Source of the DNA: CAZUFB01 sp964619775
GTDB lineage: Bacteria > Actinomycetota > Coriobacteriia > Coriobacteriales > UMGS124
Assembly: GCA_964619775.1 (NCBI GenBank)
Contig: CAZUFB010000001.1
Span: forward strand, 1 to 64,000
Direction of reading: 5' to 3'
DNA length: 64,000 nt
Of this stretch, positions 42,752 to 51,326 are shown piece after piece. Below the pieces are notes generated by a model. The model saw only the letters and a list, made by a program, of their open reading frames with translations, searched no databases and was not told the origin of the DNA. Position 1 is the first letter of the stretch. Every line of letters starts with the position of its first letter. The translations under genes were made by a program, and so were the position numbers.

Positions 42752-45225
42752 TCGAAGGCCCGAAGGTAGCGGAAAGCGACGCGGCGCAGGGGCGACAGGC
42801 CGGCGCGCACCTGTTCGCAGGCTGCTCGGTAGGCGTCCTGGATGTACGGGTCGCAGGGAACGGCGTCTTCGCCGGGGCCGAAAGCCGCGCGCAGGCAGTC
42901 CTCGACGAGGCGCTCGGCCCTGTCGGGGCCGATGGCCGGGACGGCCTGCGCAAGCGCCGCGGGGAAGCCCGCCTCGGTGCCGCCGTACCCCTGCAGCAGA
43001 CCTCCGTAGTGAAGCACCTCGACCATCTCGGCGAGCACTTCGTTGGCCGGCGCCTGGGCGCGGCGCCGCAGCGTCCGACGCCGCCTCAGGGCCGCAGCGC
43101 CCGCCACGATGACCGCGGCGGCCGCTGCGGCCAACGCGACGGCGGCGGGAGAGGGCTGCCGGCCTGCGTCCCCTTCCCCTTCCTCTGCGTTTTCCTCCTC
43201 GCCCTCTTCCTCCACGTCGGTTTCTTCGCTGCCGTCGTTTTCTGCGTCCTCCGCATCCACGCCGCCTCTTTCTTCGGCGCCTGCGTCCGCCGTTTCCTCC
43301 TCCTCTTCCTCCTCATCTTCGACGTCTGCCGCCCCGTCGGTGTCACCCTGTCCGTCGGCGCCCCCGTCGTCCTGCGTCGACGTTTCGCCCCAGGGCGCGG
43401 CCTCGCTGCCGGCAGGGGTCACCTCCACGGGAACCCATCCGAGTTCGTCGGTGTAGACCTCCGTCCAGGCATGGGCGTTCTCGCCGTCGGCCACGGCGGC
43501 CCACGTGCCGTCGGCCTGCTGCTCGAAGGCGGAGGCGGGGACGGCGAGGCCGGTCACGTAGCGCGCCGGGTAGCCGTAGAGGCGCAGCATGAGCGTCGCG
43601 GCGGTGGCGAAGTGCTGGCAGTAGCCGGCGTGGCCTTCGAAGAGAAGGTACTCGGCGACGTCGACCCCGTCGGGGAACGTTCCGGGCTCGGTGGTGTAGC
43701 GCGCGCTGTCGGCGAGGGTTTCCTGTACGAAGGCCACCGCGGACGCGAGGTCGGGCATGGGGTTGTCGGCCACAAGCTGCGCAAGGCGCGCCACCTCGTC
43801 GACGGGCACCTGGGTGTAGGTTTGCAGCGCCCAGGCGGCGTATGCGTCGTCGCCGTCCGTGTCGAGGGAAACCCCGAGGGCGACGATGTCGTCGTAGGTG
43901 CCAAGGTCGAACGCCGCAAACGACGCGGCCGCCGTCGACGCGGCACCGCCGGCTTCTCCGGAGGCGTCGTAGGACGTGGGCACGGCGGCGTAGGGTAGCA
44001 GGTCGCGAGGGTCGAGCACGGCGGGGTCGGCGGTGACGGTCAGGGCGAGCGGGCTTGCTCCCCAGGCGTCGCCGTCGGAGAGGGCCTGCTCAAACGCCGC
44101 AAGGGCCAAGGCGGCATCTTCGTAGCCTGCAGTCTGGTCGTCGGCCGGCTGCCATACGCTGCCGCTGTACGTCCCGCCCCTGAAGTACGCCAGGTAGAGC
44201 GTCGCTTGCGGCTGGCGGTCGGCGGTCAGCTCGGCCACCGTGCCGTCCACGGCCGTCAGGTCGCCGCGGTTTACCGTTCCGGCGTTGCCCAGCAGCTCGG
44301 CGACTTCGGCGGCGCTTGCGGCGGAATCCTGCTCGTAGATGTCACCTCCGGAAGAGTCAACTGCCTCCCCGGCCTCGTCGTCGGAGGCGTCGCTTTCGGA
44401 GCGCTCGGCCGCCCAGTCGCGCACGGAGGCGGTCAGCTCGGCCGCACGCAGGTCGAGGGCGCGTGGGAGTGCGGACAGCTCCTCCTGCCAGCGAAGGGCC
44501 GCCGGCACGGCGACCGCCAGCGCGAGGGCGGCGACCGCCAGCGCGAGGGCGGCGACACCGGGGCGCGTGCGCCCGAACCGCCGCCCGCCCTGGTCGAAAG
44601 CCAGCGCGAGCGCGTGGTAGACGAGCAGCAGGGCGCAGGTCTGCCAGCCGGGGTCGCACCCTATCTGGGGGCATATCAGCACAAGCGGGAAGGTGACGAG
44701 CGAAAGGGTCCAGCCGCGGTGGGCGAGCAGCGCAAGCGCGCACAGGACGCATCCCGCAAGCGCCCCGGCCAGCCCCGCGACCACCGCGAGGTCGCCCGCC
44801 TGCGCGGCCCCCGCCCCGCTTGCGACGGCGTCCATTAAGGCGCCCGCCTGGACGCGGACGCGTTGGTGCAGCAGCGCGAGCATGCCGACCCAGCAGGCGA
44901 AGCACGCCAACACGGTGCGTCCGGCCCGGTCCGGCCACCACACGGCGTCGAAGCAGGCAATCAGGCAGGGGAGCATCCCCCATGCTGCGGCAGCCAGTGG
45001 GTCGCAGGGCAGGTCGGCCATCGTGCATACAAGCCGTGCAAGGCCCCACAGCCCGCACCACAGCATCACAAGCGCCAGCAAGTAGCGGACCGAGGAGCCC
45101 AACGCGCGCGAGGTGCGGGTCTCCTGGTTCGACGGGTTGCCGTCGGCCCGTCTGCCCAGGCGTGTGGCCTGCGCCCCGGAGGCGTCGATGCACACGGTTT
45201 GCCGGTGCGCCCTTCCGGCCTTCAT
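42748..45225 (-). CDS. Transglutaminase-like membrane protein (TgpA-type)
   Basis: An 825-residue protein. About six hydrophobic segments lie in residues 45-255. The extracellular part follows, with a transglutaminase-like core: Cys in GHAGYCQHFA (near 533) and His in NAHAWTEVY (near 587); the third residue is in GWVPVEVTP, Glu where Asp is more usual. Residues about 610-690 are extremely acidic, rich in Glu and Asp. One more TM segment and a cytoplasmic tail of about 100 residues (DUF4129-like position) end the protein. With MoxR and DUF58 upstream it forms a widespread envelope-associated trio of unclear function. The ATG at 45225 overlaps the DUF58 stop (ATGA). Confidence 0.9.
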   Translation of the reverse strand: MKAGRAHRQTVCIDASGAQATRLGRRADGNPSNQETRTSRALGSSVRYLLALVMLWCGLWGLARLVCTMADLPCDPLAAAAWGMLPCLIACFDAVWWPDRAGRTVLACFACWVGMLALLHQRVRVQAGALMDAVASGAGAAQAGDLAVVAGLAGALAGCVLCALALLAHRGWTLSLVTFPLVLICPQIGCDPGWQTCALLLVYHALALAFDQGGRRFGRTRPGVAALALAVAALALAVAVPAALRWQEELSALPRALDLRAAELTASVRDWAAERSESDASDDEAGEAVDSSGGDIYEQDSAASAAEVAELLGNAGTVNRGDLTAVDGTVAELTADRQPQATLYLAYFRGGTYSGSVWQPADDQTAGYEDAALALAAFEQALSDGDAWGASPLALTVTADPAVLDPRDLLPYAAVPTSYDASGEAGGAASTAAASFAAFDLGTYDDIVALGVSLDTDGDDAYAAWALQTYTQVPVDEVARLAQLVADNPMPDLASAVAFVQETLADSARYTTEPGTFPDGVDVAEYLLFEGHAGYCQHFATAATLMLRLYGYPARYVTGLAVPASAFEQQADGTWAAVADGENAHAWTEVYTDELGWVPVEVTPAGSEAAPWGETSTQDDGGADGQGDTDGAADVEDEEEEEEETADAGAEERGGVDAEDAENDGSEETDVEEEGEEENAEEGEGDAGRQPSPAAVALAAAAAAVIVAGAAALRRRRTLRRRAQAPANEVLAEMVEVLHYGGLLQGYGGTEAGFPAALAQAVPAIGPDRAERLVEDCLRAAFGPGEDAVPCDPYIQDAYRAACEQVRAGLSPLRRVAFRYLRAFD

Positions 45226-46427
45226 CGGTCCGCCTTCACACGAGAACCCGGCGCCGCGCCGCCCTCGGCGCCTCCGAAGGCTTTTGCCCCTTCCGTCCCC
45301 CGGCTCGCCAGCCGTACCGCGTTCGCGCCGCCGGTCAGGCGCCCATGTGCGTCGAAGCGCGCGAGCACGTCGTCCCCGCAGCGCAGCGCGAGGTCGCCGC
45401 AGAGCACGAACGGCGCGCCGTCTGCCAGCTCCCGGGCGCGCAGGGCGGCCGCCGCGCGGGCGGGGTCGGGGCAGCTGCGTGCGGCCCACGCCTCGACGAC
45501 CGTGCGCAGCAGCGGGCGCACGCCGTCGGGGGCGGTCACGGTGCGCTCCCAGGTTTGGTGGTCGCCGAAGGCTGCCGGACCCACGGCGTTGAAGGCCACG
45601 CCGGACGCGGCCATCCCTTCGGCGAGGTTGGCAGCCGCCTCGCACCAGGCGTCGAAGCGCGCGGCCGCATCGAGCGTCTCGGCGGCCTGCCCGTTGCCGG
45701 CGGCGTAGTCGAGCAGCAGCACGGTTGCCACCGGCTCCTCGCCGGCGAAGCGTTTGGTTTGCAGCTCCCCGGTGCGCGCCGAGAGCTTCCAGTGCACTGC
45801 GGCCTGCGCGTCGCCGGGCTGCCAGGGGCGCACGTCGAGCACGTCGGGCGGCTCGGGGCCGGGCCTTGTGCCCGCCGCGCCGCCGCCGCGAGCCGCCCTC
45901 CCGGCCCCGATGCCGTCACCCTCCACCGGTACGGGGTGCCCGCCCTGCGGCAGCACCACGAAGCGCGCCGCCGCGTGCTCGCGGCGGCGCGGCGCGAACA
46001 GCCCCAAGGGGTCGCGCGCCGTCAGGCGCGATACGCTCAGGTCCACCGCCCCGCAGTGCCCGGCGTTCACCTCCACCGGCACGTTTAGTGCGCGGTGCCC
46101 CGACACGGTGCCGAACACGGTCGCCGTCTCGGGACGCCCCCCTTCGTCGGGGCGCGTGCGGTGCAGGACGACCGAGAAGGAGGCCGACGGCAGCAGGGTG
46201 CGGTTCTCCACGCGCAGCTTGGCGCGCGCCGTGCCGTCCCGCACGGCCTCGCCCTCTCCGGCATCGAGCGAGACGCGCGTCTGGGCGAGCGACCAGCAGG
46301 CCAAGGCCAGACACAGCACGACGGCGGCCCCCAGCGCAAGGCCCGCCGCGAGCAGCCCGAGGGTCCCGTATACGGCGCCGGCGTAATAGAGGGACAGCGC
46401 CGCAAGCGCTGCAAGCGCGCCGCCCAC
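45222..46427 (-). CDS. DUF58 domain protein
   Basis: A 401-residue protein with two N-terminal membrane segments (about 2-20 and 25-48). The DUF58 signature VRPWQPGDAQAAVHWKLSA lies near residues 198-216, followed by a von Willebrand A-like fold (VATVLLLDYA). DUF58 proteins pair with MoxR ATPases, which are thought to act as chaperones. The GTG start at 46427 lies one base after the MoxR stop. The C-terminal 30 residues are low-complexity Gly/Ala. Confidence 0.9.
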   Translation of the reverse strand: MGGALAALAALSLYYAGAVYGTLGLLAAGLALGAAVVLCLALACWSLAQTRVSLDAGEGEAVRDGTARAKLRVENRTLLPSASFSVVLHRTRPDEGGRPETATVFGTVSGHRALNVPVEVNAGHCGAVDLSVSRLTARDPLGLFAPRRREHAAARFVVLPQGGHPVPVEGDGIGAGRAARGGGAAGTRPGPEPPDVLDVRPWQPGDAQAAVHWKLSARTGELQTKRFAGEEPVATVLLLDYAAGNGQAAETLDAAARFDAWCEAAANLAEGMAASGVAFNAVGPAAFGDHQTWERTVTAPDGVRPLLRTVVEAWAARSCPDPARAAAALRARELADGAPFVLCGDLALRCGDDVLARFDAHGRLTGGANAVRLASRGTEGAKAFGGAEGGAAPGSRVKADR

Positions 46428-46428
46428 G

Positions 46429-47430
46429 CTACGCGCCTGCCCGCCGCGGGCGACCGCCGCCCGCGAAGAGCGGGCGGGGAACTTCCTTCAGGATGTCGGA
46501 GAGCACGTCGTCGGCCGTCAGGCCCTGGGTGCGTGCCGCGGCGCTCAGCTGCACGCGGTGGCGCGCCACCGGCGCGAACTGCCGCTCGACGTCGGCGGGC
46601 GCGACGTGGTCGGACCCGCGCAGCCACGCCGCGGCCTTGCTCGTGCGCACGAGGGCGAGCGTGGCGCGCGGGCTTGCCCCGGTCGTCAGGCGGGGATCGT
46701 CCCGGGTGGCGGCGACAAGGCTTACGGCGTAGCCGAGCACGGCGTCGCCGGCGAAGGTCGACTGCGCCTCGCGACGCATCGCGAGCAGGTCGTCGGCGTC
46801 GGCGCGGGGCAAGAGGCCGTCGGTGCGCCTTGTCGGCGCAGTCTCGCGCGCCATGTCGAGCTCGGCCTCGAAACTCGGATACCCCATGCTCGCGCAGACC
46901 GTGAAGCGGTCGAGCTGCGAGGGGGGCAGCGGCTGGGTGCCCGCCGAACCGAGCGGGTTCTGGGTTGCGAGCACGAAGAACGGCTCGGGCACGTCCCGTG
47001 TGACGCCGTCGACCGTGACGGTGCGCTCCTCCATGACCTCGAGCAGCGCCGCCTGGGTTTTGGGCGAGGCCCGGTTGATCTCGTCGGCGAGCAGCACGTT
47101 GCACAGCGCCGCCCCCGGCCGGTACTCGAAGGAGCCGCTTTGGGGCCGCCACACCGAAAAGCCGACGATGTCCGAGGGCACGGTGTCGGGCGTGAACTGC
47201 ACGCGGGTGCAGCTCAGGTCGAACAGGCGGCTGAAGGCGAGGGCAAGCGTGGTCTTCCCCACGCCCGGAACGTCCTCGAGCAGCATGTGCCCGCCGGCGA
47301 GCAGCACGGCGAGCACCTGCGAGGTGACGTCGGTCTTGTCGAGGACCACCCGATCGACCTGGTCGAGCAGCTCGCACGCCTGGGTGCGCAGCCCGCCGTC
47401 GTAGCGCGCGCCGTGAGATGAAAAGGCCAT
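46429..47430 (-). CDS. MoxR-family AAA+ ATPase
   Basis: A 333-residue AAA_3 ATPase with Walker A DVPGVGKTTLA (near 53-63), Walker B VLLADEINRA (near 113-122), sensor FFVLATQNP, LDRF, and a C-terminal lid with SPRATLALVR. MoxR proteins act with VWA-fold partners, here the DUF58 protein, in assembling or activating complexes. It is the first gene of the minus-strand trio and divergent from pyrE. Confidence 0.95.
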   Translation of the reverse strand: MAFSSHGARYDGGLRTQACELLDQVDRVVLDKTDVTSQVLAVLLAGGHMLLEDVPGVGKTTLALAFSRLFDLSCTRVQFTPDTVPSDIVGFSVWRPQSGSFEYRPGAALCNVLLADEINRASPKTQAALLEVMEERTVTVDGVTRDVPEPFFVLATQNPLGSAGTQPLPPSQLDRFTVCASMGYPSFEAELDMARETAPTRRTDGLLPRADADDLLAMRREAQSTFAGDAVLGYAVSLVAATRDDPRLTTGASPRATLALVRTSKAAAWLRGSDHVAPADVERQFAPVARHRVQLSAAARTQGLTADDVLSDILKEVPRPLFAGGGRPRRAGA

Positions 47431-47568
47431 CTTGTCCGTTCCCCTCGGTTTTTACGGTCGGTCGAAGTCGCGGTGTCCGTGAGAGTATACAATCGTCCGG
47501 CGTAGTATACGTGCACCGCCGGCCGGCCGGCGGCCTGCGCGGAACCGACAAAGAGGAGTGTGCGACGC
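47431..47568. promoter_or_regulatory. Divergent moxR-pyrE promoter region
   Basis: Two GTATAC palindromes at 47485-47490 and 47505-47510, 20 bases apart, each give a minus-strand TATACT. TACAAT at 47488-47493 could serve the plus strand. -35 boxes are not clear. The two promoters probably overlap. Confidence 0.35.
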
Positions 47569-48213
47569 ATGGTCGACAAAACCGCCATCGCCAAGGGCCT
47601 GCTCGGCATCAAGGCCGTGTTCCTGCGCCCCGACGAACCGTTCACCTGGGCCTCGGGCATCAAAAGCCCCATCTACTGCGACAACCGCCTCATCCTGTCC
47701 TACCCCGAGGTGCGCGAGGTCGTGGAGGGCGGCCTGGCCCAGACCGTGCGCGAGCTCTACCCCGAGGCCCAGGCCCTTATGGGAACCTCGACCGCCGGCA
47801 TCGCCCACGCCGCCATCGCAGCCTACCGGCTCGGCATGCCGATGGGCTACGTGCGCGGCAGCGCCAAGGACCACGGCCGCAAAAACCAGGTCGAAGGGTG
47901 CTTCGAGCCGGGCGCCAAGGTCGTTGTCATCGAGGACCTCGTCTCCACCGGCGGGTCGTCCATCGAGTGCGCCCAGGTGCTGCGCGACGCGGGCGCCGAG
48001 GTGCTCGGCGTGCTGAGCATCTTCACCTACGGCATGGCGAAGGCCCGGGCCAACTTCGAGGCGGCGGGTTTTGCCCATGCGAGCCTGTGCGACTTCGACA
48101 CGCTCGTCGAGGTGGCCGCCGCCGAGGGCTACATCGCGCCGGGCGACGTGGCTCGCCTGCGTGCCTTCCGCGACGACCCCGCCGACGAGTCCTGGATCGA
48201 CCGGCGCGGCTAG
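47569..48213 (+). CDS. pyrE: Orotate phosphoribosyltransferase
   Basis: A 214-residue pyrimidine-synthesis enzyme that joins orotate to PRPP. The PRPP-binding motif VVVIEDLVSTGGSS lies near residues 116-129. FTWASGIKSPIYCDNR and YVRGSAKDHGRKNQVEG supply substrate-binding residues. The ATG at 47569 is preferred, with GAGGAG ten bases upstream; a GTG at 47560 is too close to that site. No other pyr gene is near. Confidence 0.96.
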   Translation: MVDKTAIAKGLLGIKAVFLRPDEPFTWASGIKSPIYCDNRLILSYPEVREVVEGGLAQTVRELYPEAQALMGTSTAGIAHAAIAAYRLGMPMGYVRGSAKDHGRKNQVEGCFEPGAKVVVIEDLVSTGGSSIECAQVLRDAGAEVLGVLSIFTYGMAKARANFEAAGFAHASLCDFDTLVEVAAAEGYIAPGDVARLRAFRDDPADESWIDRRG

Positions 48214-48383
48214 GGCGGCCCGCCGCGTGCGCGGCGGCACGGCCCACGCTTGTGTTCCCGGCGTACAGCCGTCATGTTAAGACCCGGCGAATTTCCCCGT
48301 GCGTGCAAAAAGGCCGCCGCGGCGACGCCTACACTTGTCCCTGTCCAAACCGCGTTGATCAAGAAGAGGAGAAGACCGGCAAA

Positions 48384-49424
48384 ATGGCAAGCATCGAAAA
48401 GAAGGACCTCGACTGGGGCAACCTGAGCTTCGAGTACATGCCCACCGACTACAGTTACGTGTGCAACTACCGCGACGGCGCCTGGGACGAGGGCGGCCTC
48501 ACCGCCGAGCACACCGTCACCCTGTCCGAGTGCGCGGGCATCCTGCACTACTGTCAGGAGTGCTTCGAGGGGCTCAAGGCCTACACCACCAAAGAGGGCG
48601 ACATCGTGTGCTTCCGCCCCGACCTCAACGCCTCGCGCATGGCCGACTCGGCACGCCGCCTCGTGATGCCGCCGTTCCCCGAGGACAAGTTCGTGGAGGC
48701 CGTCAAGGAGGTCGTCAAGGCCAACGCCGCGTGGGTGCCTCCCTTCGGTTCGGGAGCCTCGCTCTACGTCCGCCCGCTCATGTTCGCCACGGGCGAGGTC
48801 ATCGGCGTCAAGCCCGCCGACGCCTACCAGTTCCGCATCCTCGTCACCCCGGTCGGCCCCTACTTCAAGGGCGGTTGCAAGCCGATTTCCATCTGCGTCT
48901 CCGACTACGACCGCGCCGCGCCCCACGGCACCGGCAACATCAAGGCTGGCCTCAACTACGCGATGAGCCTCTACCCCTACGAACTCGCCCACGAGCGCGG
49001 CTTCTCCGAGAACATGTTCCTCGACTCGCAGAGCCACACCTACGTCGAAGAGACCGGCGGTGCCAACTTCCTGTTCGTCGCGCAGGACGGCACCCTCGTG
49101 GTGCCTCAGTCGCACACCGACTCGATCCTGCCTTCCATCACGCGCCGCTCGCTGGTGCACGTGGCCCGGGAGATGCTCGGTATGACGGTCGTCGAGCGCC
49201 CGGTGCGCTTCGACGAGGTTTCCTCGTTCACCGAGTGCGGTCTGTGCGGCACCGCGGCCGTCATCTCGCCGGTGGGCAAGGTTGTGAACGGCGACCAGGT
49301 CGTCGAGTTCGCAAGCGGTATGGACGAGATGGGCCCGGTCATGACCAAGCTGCGCGAGACCTTGACCGGCATTCAGGAGGGTGCGATCGAGGGCCCCGAG
49401 GGCTGGGTCGTCAAGATCTGCTAG
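48384..49424 (+). CDS. ilvE: Branched-chain amino acid aminotransferase
   Basis: A 346-residue fold-type IV PLP enzyme. The cofactor Lys is K187 in GNIKAGLNYA. The sequence also shows ECFEGLKAY, LYVRPLMFAT, EETGGANFLFV, and a C-terminal FTECGLCGTAAVISPV typical of IlvE. It catalyses the last step of Leu, Ile and Val synthesis. Some related enzymes also accept aromatic keto acids, which could close the Tyr/Phe pathways that lack an aminotransferase in this window (inference). GAGGAG lies about 14 bases before the ATG. Confidence 0.95.
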   Translation: MASIEKKDLDWGNLSFEYMPTDYSYVCNYRDGAWDEGGLTAEHTVTLSECAGILHYCQECFEGLKAYTTKEGDIVCFRPDLNASRMADSARRLVMPPFPEDKFVEAVKEVVKANAAWVPPFGSGASLYVRPLMFATGEVIGVKPADAYQFRILVTPVGPYFKGGCKPISICVSDYDRAAPHGTGNIKAGLNYAMSLYPYELAHERGFSENMFLDSQSHTYVEETGGANFLFVAQDGTLVVPQSHTDSILPSITRRSLVHVAREMLGMTVVERPVRFDEVSSFTECGLCGTAAVISPVGKVVNGDQVVEFASGMDEMGPVMTKLRETLTGIQEGAIEGPEGWVVKIC

Positions 49425-49483
49425 CCGCCCCGATCGGTCCGAGGCCGGTTCGGAGAATTTGTGGAACTCGTCAAAAAACCCGA

Positions 49484-49517
49484 GGGCCCGTCTGTTCTCA
49501 GGCGGGCCCTTTTGTTT
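49484..49517 (+). terminator. ilvE terminator
   Basis: An 11-bp stem (49484-49494 with 49499-49509, one wobble), a TTCT loop, then TTTTGTTT. It lies 59 bases after the ilvE stop. Confidence 0.88.
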
Positions 49518-49635
49518 AAGCGTGACACAAATCGGGCCGCTGGTTACGTGTTTTTGCCCGACGGCGACGGATATGCGACTGTTCTGCGTTTCTTGGAGCC
49601 CCTTGTTACCCGACGGAGTGAAAAAACTGATGGGA

Positions 49636-49662
49636 TTGCTATCATGTCCTGTCGGTTATTAT
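49636..49662 (+). promoter_or_regulatory. Candidate promoter of the Wzz/BY-kinase pair
   Basis: TTGCTA (49636-49641) and TATTAT (49657-49662) with a short 15-base spacer, in an AT-rich patch 45 bases before the ATG. Confidence 0.35.
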
Positions 49663-49706
49663 GCATGTGCTTTTGATAGACGCTCGATTGGATACAAAGG
49701 AAGCCC

Positions 49707-50366
49707 ATGACACTGCTCGAACTGCTCACCCTGCTAAAAAAGCACCTGGCGCTCGTCATCGTGCTGCCGATTGTCTGCGCGGTCGCGATGGGGGTCGTCG
49801 CCTACGGTTTCATGCCCAACGTCTACACGGCCGAGACGAGCCTTTACGTGCTCTCGCAGTCGAGCAGCGAAAGCTCCACGTCGCTGCAGAGCGACCTGAG
49901 CGCCAGCCAGCTCGTCGCCAACGACGTCGCCGCGCTGCTCGAGAGCAGCCGCGTCATCGACGCGGCGGCCGTACAGCTTGGCCTCGAAGACCTGAGCGGC
50001 TACGACGTCAGCGTCACGAGCAGCACGAGCAGCCGCGTCATCACGATATCGGTCGAGGGGGAGGACCCGCAGGGTGCCGCCGACGTCGCCAACGCGATGG
50101 CCGAAAACGTATCCGAAGTTGTCATCGAGGTCATGAACGTCCAAAGCGTCAGCATCGTGGACGAGGCCGTCGCCCCCGTCAATCCGAGCGGTCCGAACCG
50201 CACGATGTACGTCGCCGTGGCGTTCTTGGCGGGCCTGTTCATCGCCGTTGCCATCGTCGTGCTCATCGACATGCTCAACACCAAGATCCGCAACTCCGAG
50301 GACGCCGAGGCCTTGCTGGGCGTGCCGGTCATCGGCCGCATGCCTGCAGTGAAAGGGAACAGGTAG
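49707..50366 (+). CDS. Wzz/CapA-type chain-length and kinase-activator membrane protein
   Basis: A 219-residue protein with two membrane segments (about 16-36 and 170-192) around an extracellular region that is Ser-rich near its start. The Pro/Gly-rich PVNPSGPNRT before TM2 is the Wzz signature. In Gram-positive bacteria such proteins (CapA, CpsC) activate the separate tyrosine kinase encoded next, and together they set polysaccharide length. The ATG at 49707 has AAAGGAAG. The kinase gene follows after 6 bases. No sugar transferase genes are in the window. Confidence 0.9.
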   Translation: MTLLELLTLLKKHLALVIVLPIVCAVAMGVVAYGFMPNVYTAETSLYVLSQSSSESSTSLQSDLSASQLVANDVAALLESSRVIDAAAVQLGLEDLSGYDVSVTSSTSSRVITISVEGEDPQGAADVANAMAENVSEVVIEVMNVQSVSIVDEAVAPVNPSGPNRTMYVAVAFLAGLFIAVAIVVLIDMLNTKIRNSEDAEALLGVPVIGRMPAVKGNR

Positions 50367-50372
50367 CCAGCC

Positions 50373-51161
50373 ATGAAGAAACGCTATACCGTCGACCGTT
50401 CTGTCCTGCAGAATTCCGCCAAGACCCTGTTGGCAAACATCCGTTTCGCGAATGTCGACGATCCCATCAAGACGGTCGTTTTGACCTCCTCGGTCCCCAA
50501 CGAAGGCAAGTCCACGGTGTCGGTGAACCTTGCCGAGGCCATCGCTTCAAGCGGTAAGACCTGCCTCGTGATGGAGTGCGACATGCGCAAGCGCTCGCTC
50601 TACCGCCACCTGGGTGTTCGTCCTGCGTCGGGCATCTACGCGGTGCTGACCGACCAGGTGCCGCTTGACCAGGCGATCGTGGAGACCCGCATCCCCAACC
50701 TTTTCTTCCTCGACGCCGAGCCTTCGATTCCCAACCCGGCCGACATCATCTCCTCCAAACGCTTCGGCAAGCTGTTGCGTGTCCTTGAAGAGCGCTATGA
50801 CTACATCGTGCTCGACACCCCGCCGGTAGGCACCTTCGTCGATGCGGCCATCCTTTCCTCGATGGTCGACGCCACGGTGTTCGTGCTGCGCGAGAACTTC
50901 GCCAAGCGTGCCGAAATTGAAAACGCCTTCTCCCAGCTCAAGAAGGCCGACGCCAACGTTATCGGCACGGTGCTCAACTTCTGTCAGGACGACGCCAACT
51001 CGTCGAGCTACTACTATTACGACTATTACAGCAAAGATACCGGCAAGAAGGGGAGCGGCCACCGCCATCACCACCACTCCTCCTCTTCGTTGTCCGCCGC
51101 GTCTGAGAGGGGCACCGCATCCTCTCCCGCGCCTGCTGCGGCCGGCAAGCGTTTTAAGTAA
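50373..51161 (+). CDS. Bacterial tyrosine kinase (BY-kinase, CapB/CpsD type)
   Basis: A 262-residue cytoplasmic P-loop kinase: Walker A SVPNEGKSTVSV (40-51), Walker A' LVMECDMRKRS (near 65-75) and Walker B YIVLDTPPVG (near 141-150). The tail carries the autophosphorylation cluster SSSYYYYDYYSK near 209-220. This is followed by a short His-rich run, HRHHHHSSSS, which is odd and might bind metal. Opposed by the PHP phosphatase at 54039 (inference). A strong terminator closes the two-gene unit. Confidence 0.94.
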   Translation: MKKRYTVDRSVLQNSAKTLLANIRFANVDDPIKTVVLTSSVPNEGKSTVSVNLAEAIASSGKTCLVMECDMRKRSLYRHLGVRPASGIYAVLTDQVPLDQAIVETRIPNLFFLDAEPSIPNPADIISSKRFGKLLRVLEERYDYIVLDTPPVGTFVDAAILSSMVDATVFVLRENFAKRAEIENAFSQLKKADANVIGTVLNFCQDDANSSSYYYYDYYSKDTGKKGSGHRHHHHSSSSLSAASERGTASSPAPAAAGKRFK

Positions 51162-51213
51162 ACGGCGCGATGCGCCTTCGTCCCGGCAGGGCGTCTCGGT
51201 TGGTTTGCGTCTG

Positions 51214-51252
51214 CGCGCCCGGAAGGCCGAGGCCTTTCGGGCGCGTTTTGTT
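51214..51252 (+). terminator. Terminator after the BY-kinase gene
   Basis: A 15-bp stem (51214-51228 with 51231-51245, one wobble) with a 2-base loop, then TTTT, 52 bases beyond the stop. Confidence 0.78.
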
Positions 51253-51326
51253 GAGCGCGGCGCTGCGCGCCGTTTCGCGTCGCCCCCGGGGAAGGCGACG
51301 TGAAGATTCAGAAAGGCGGACTGCCC

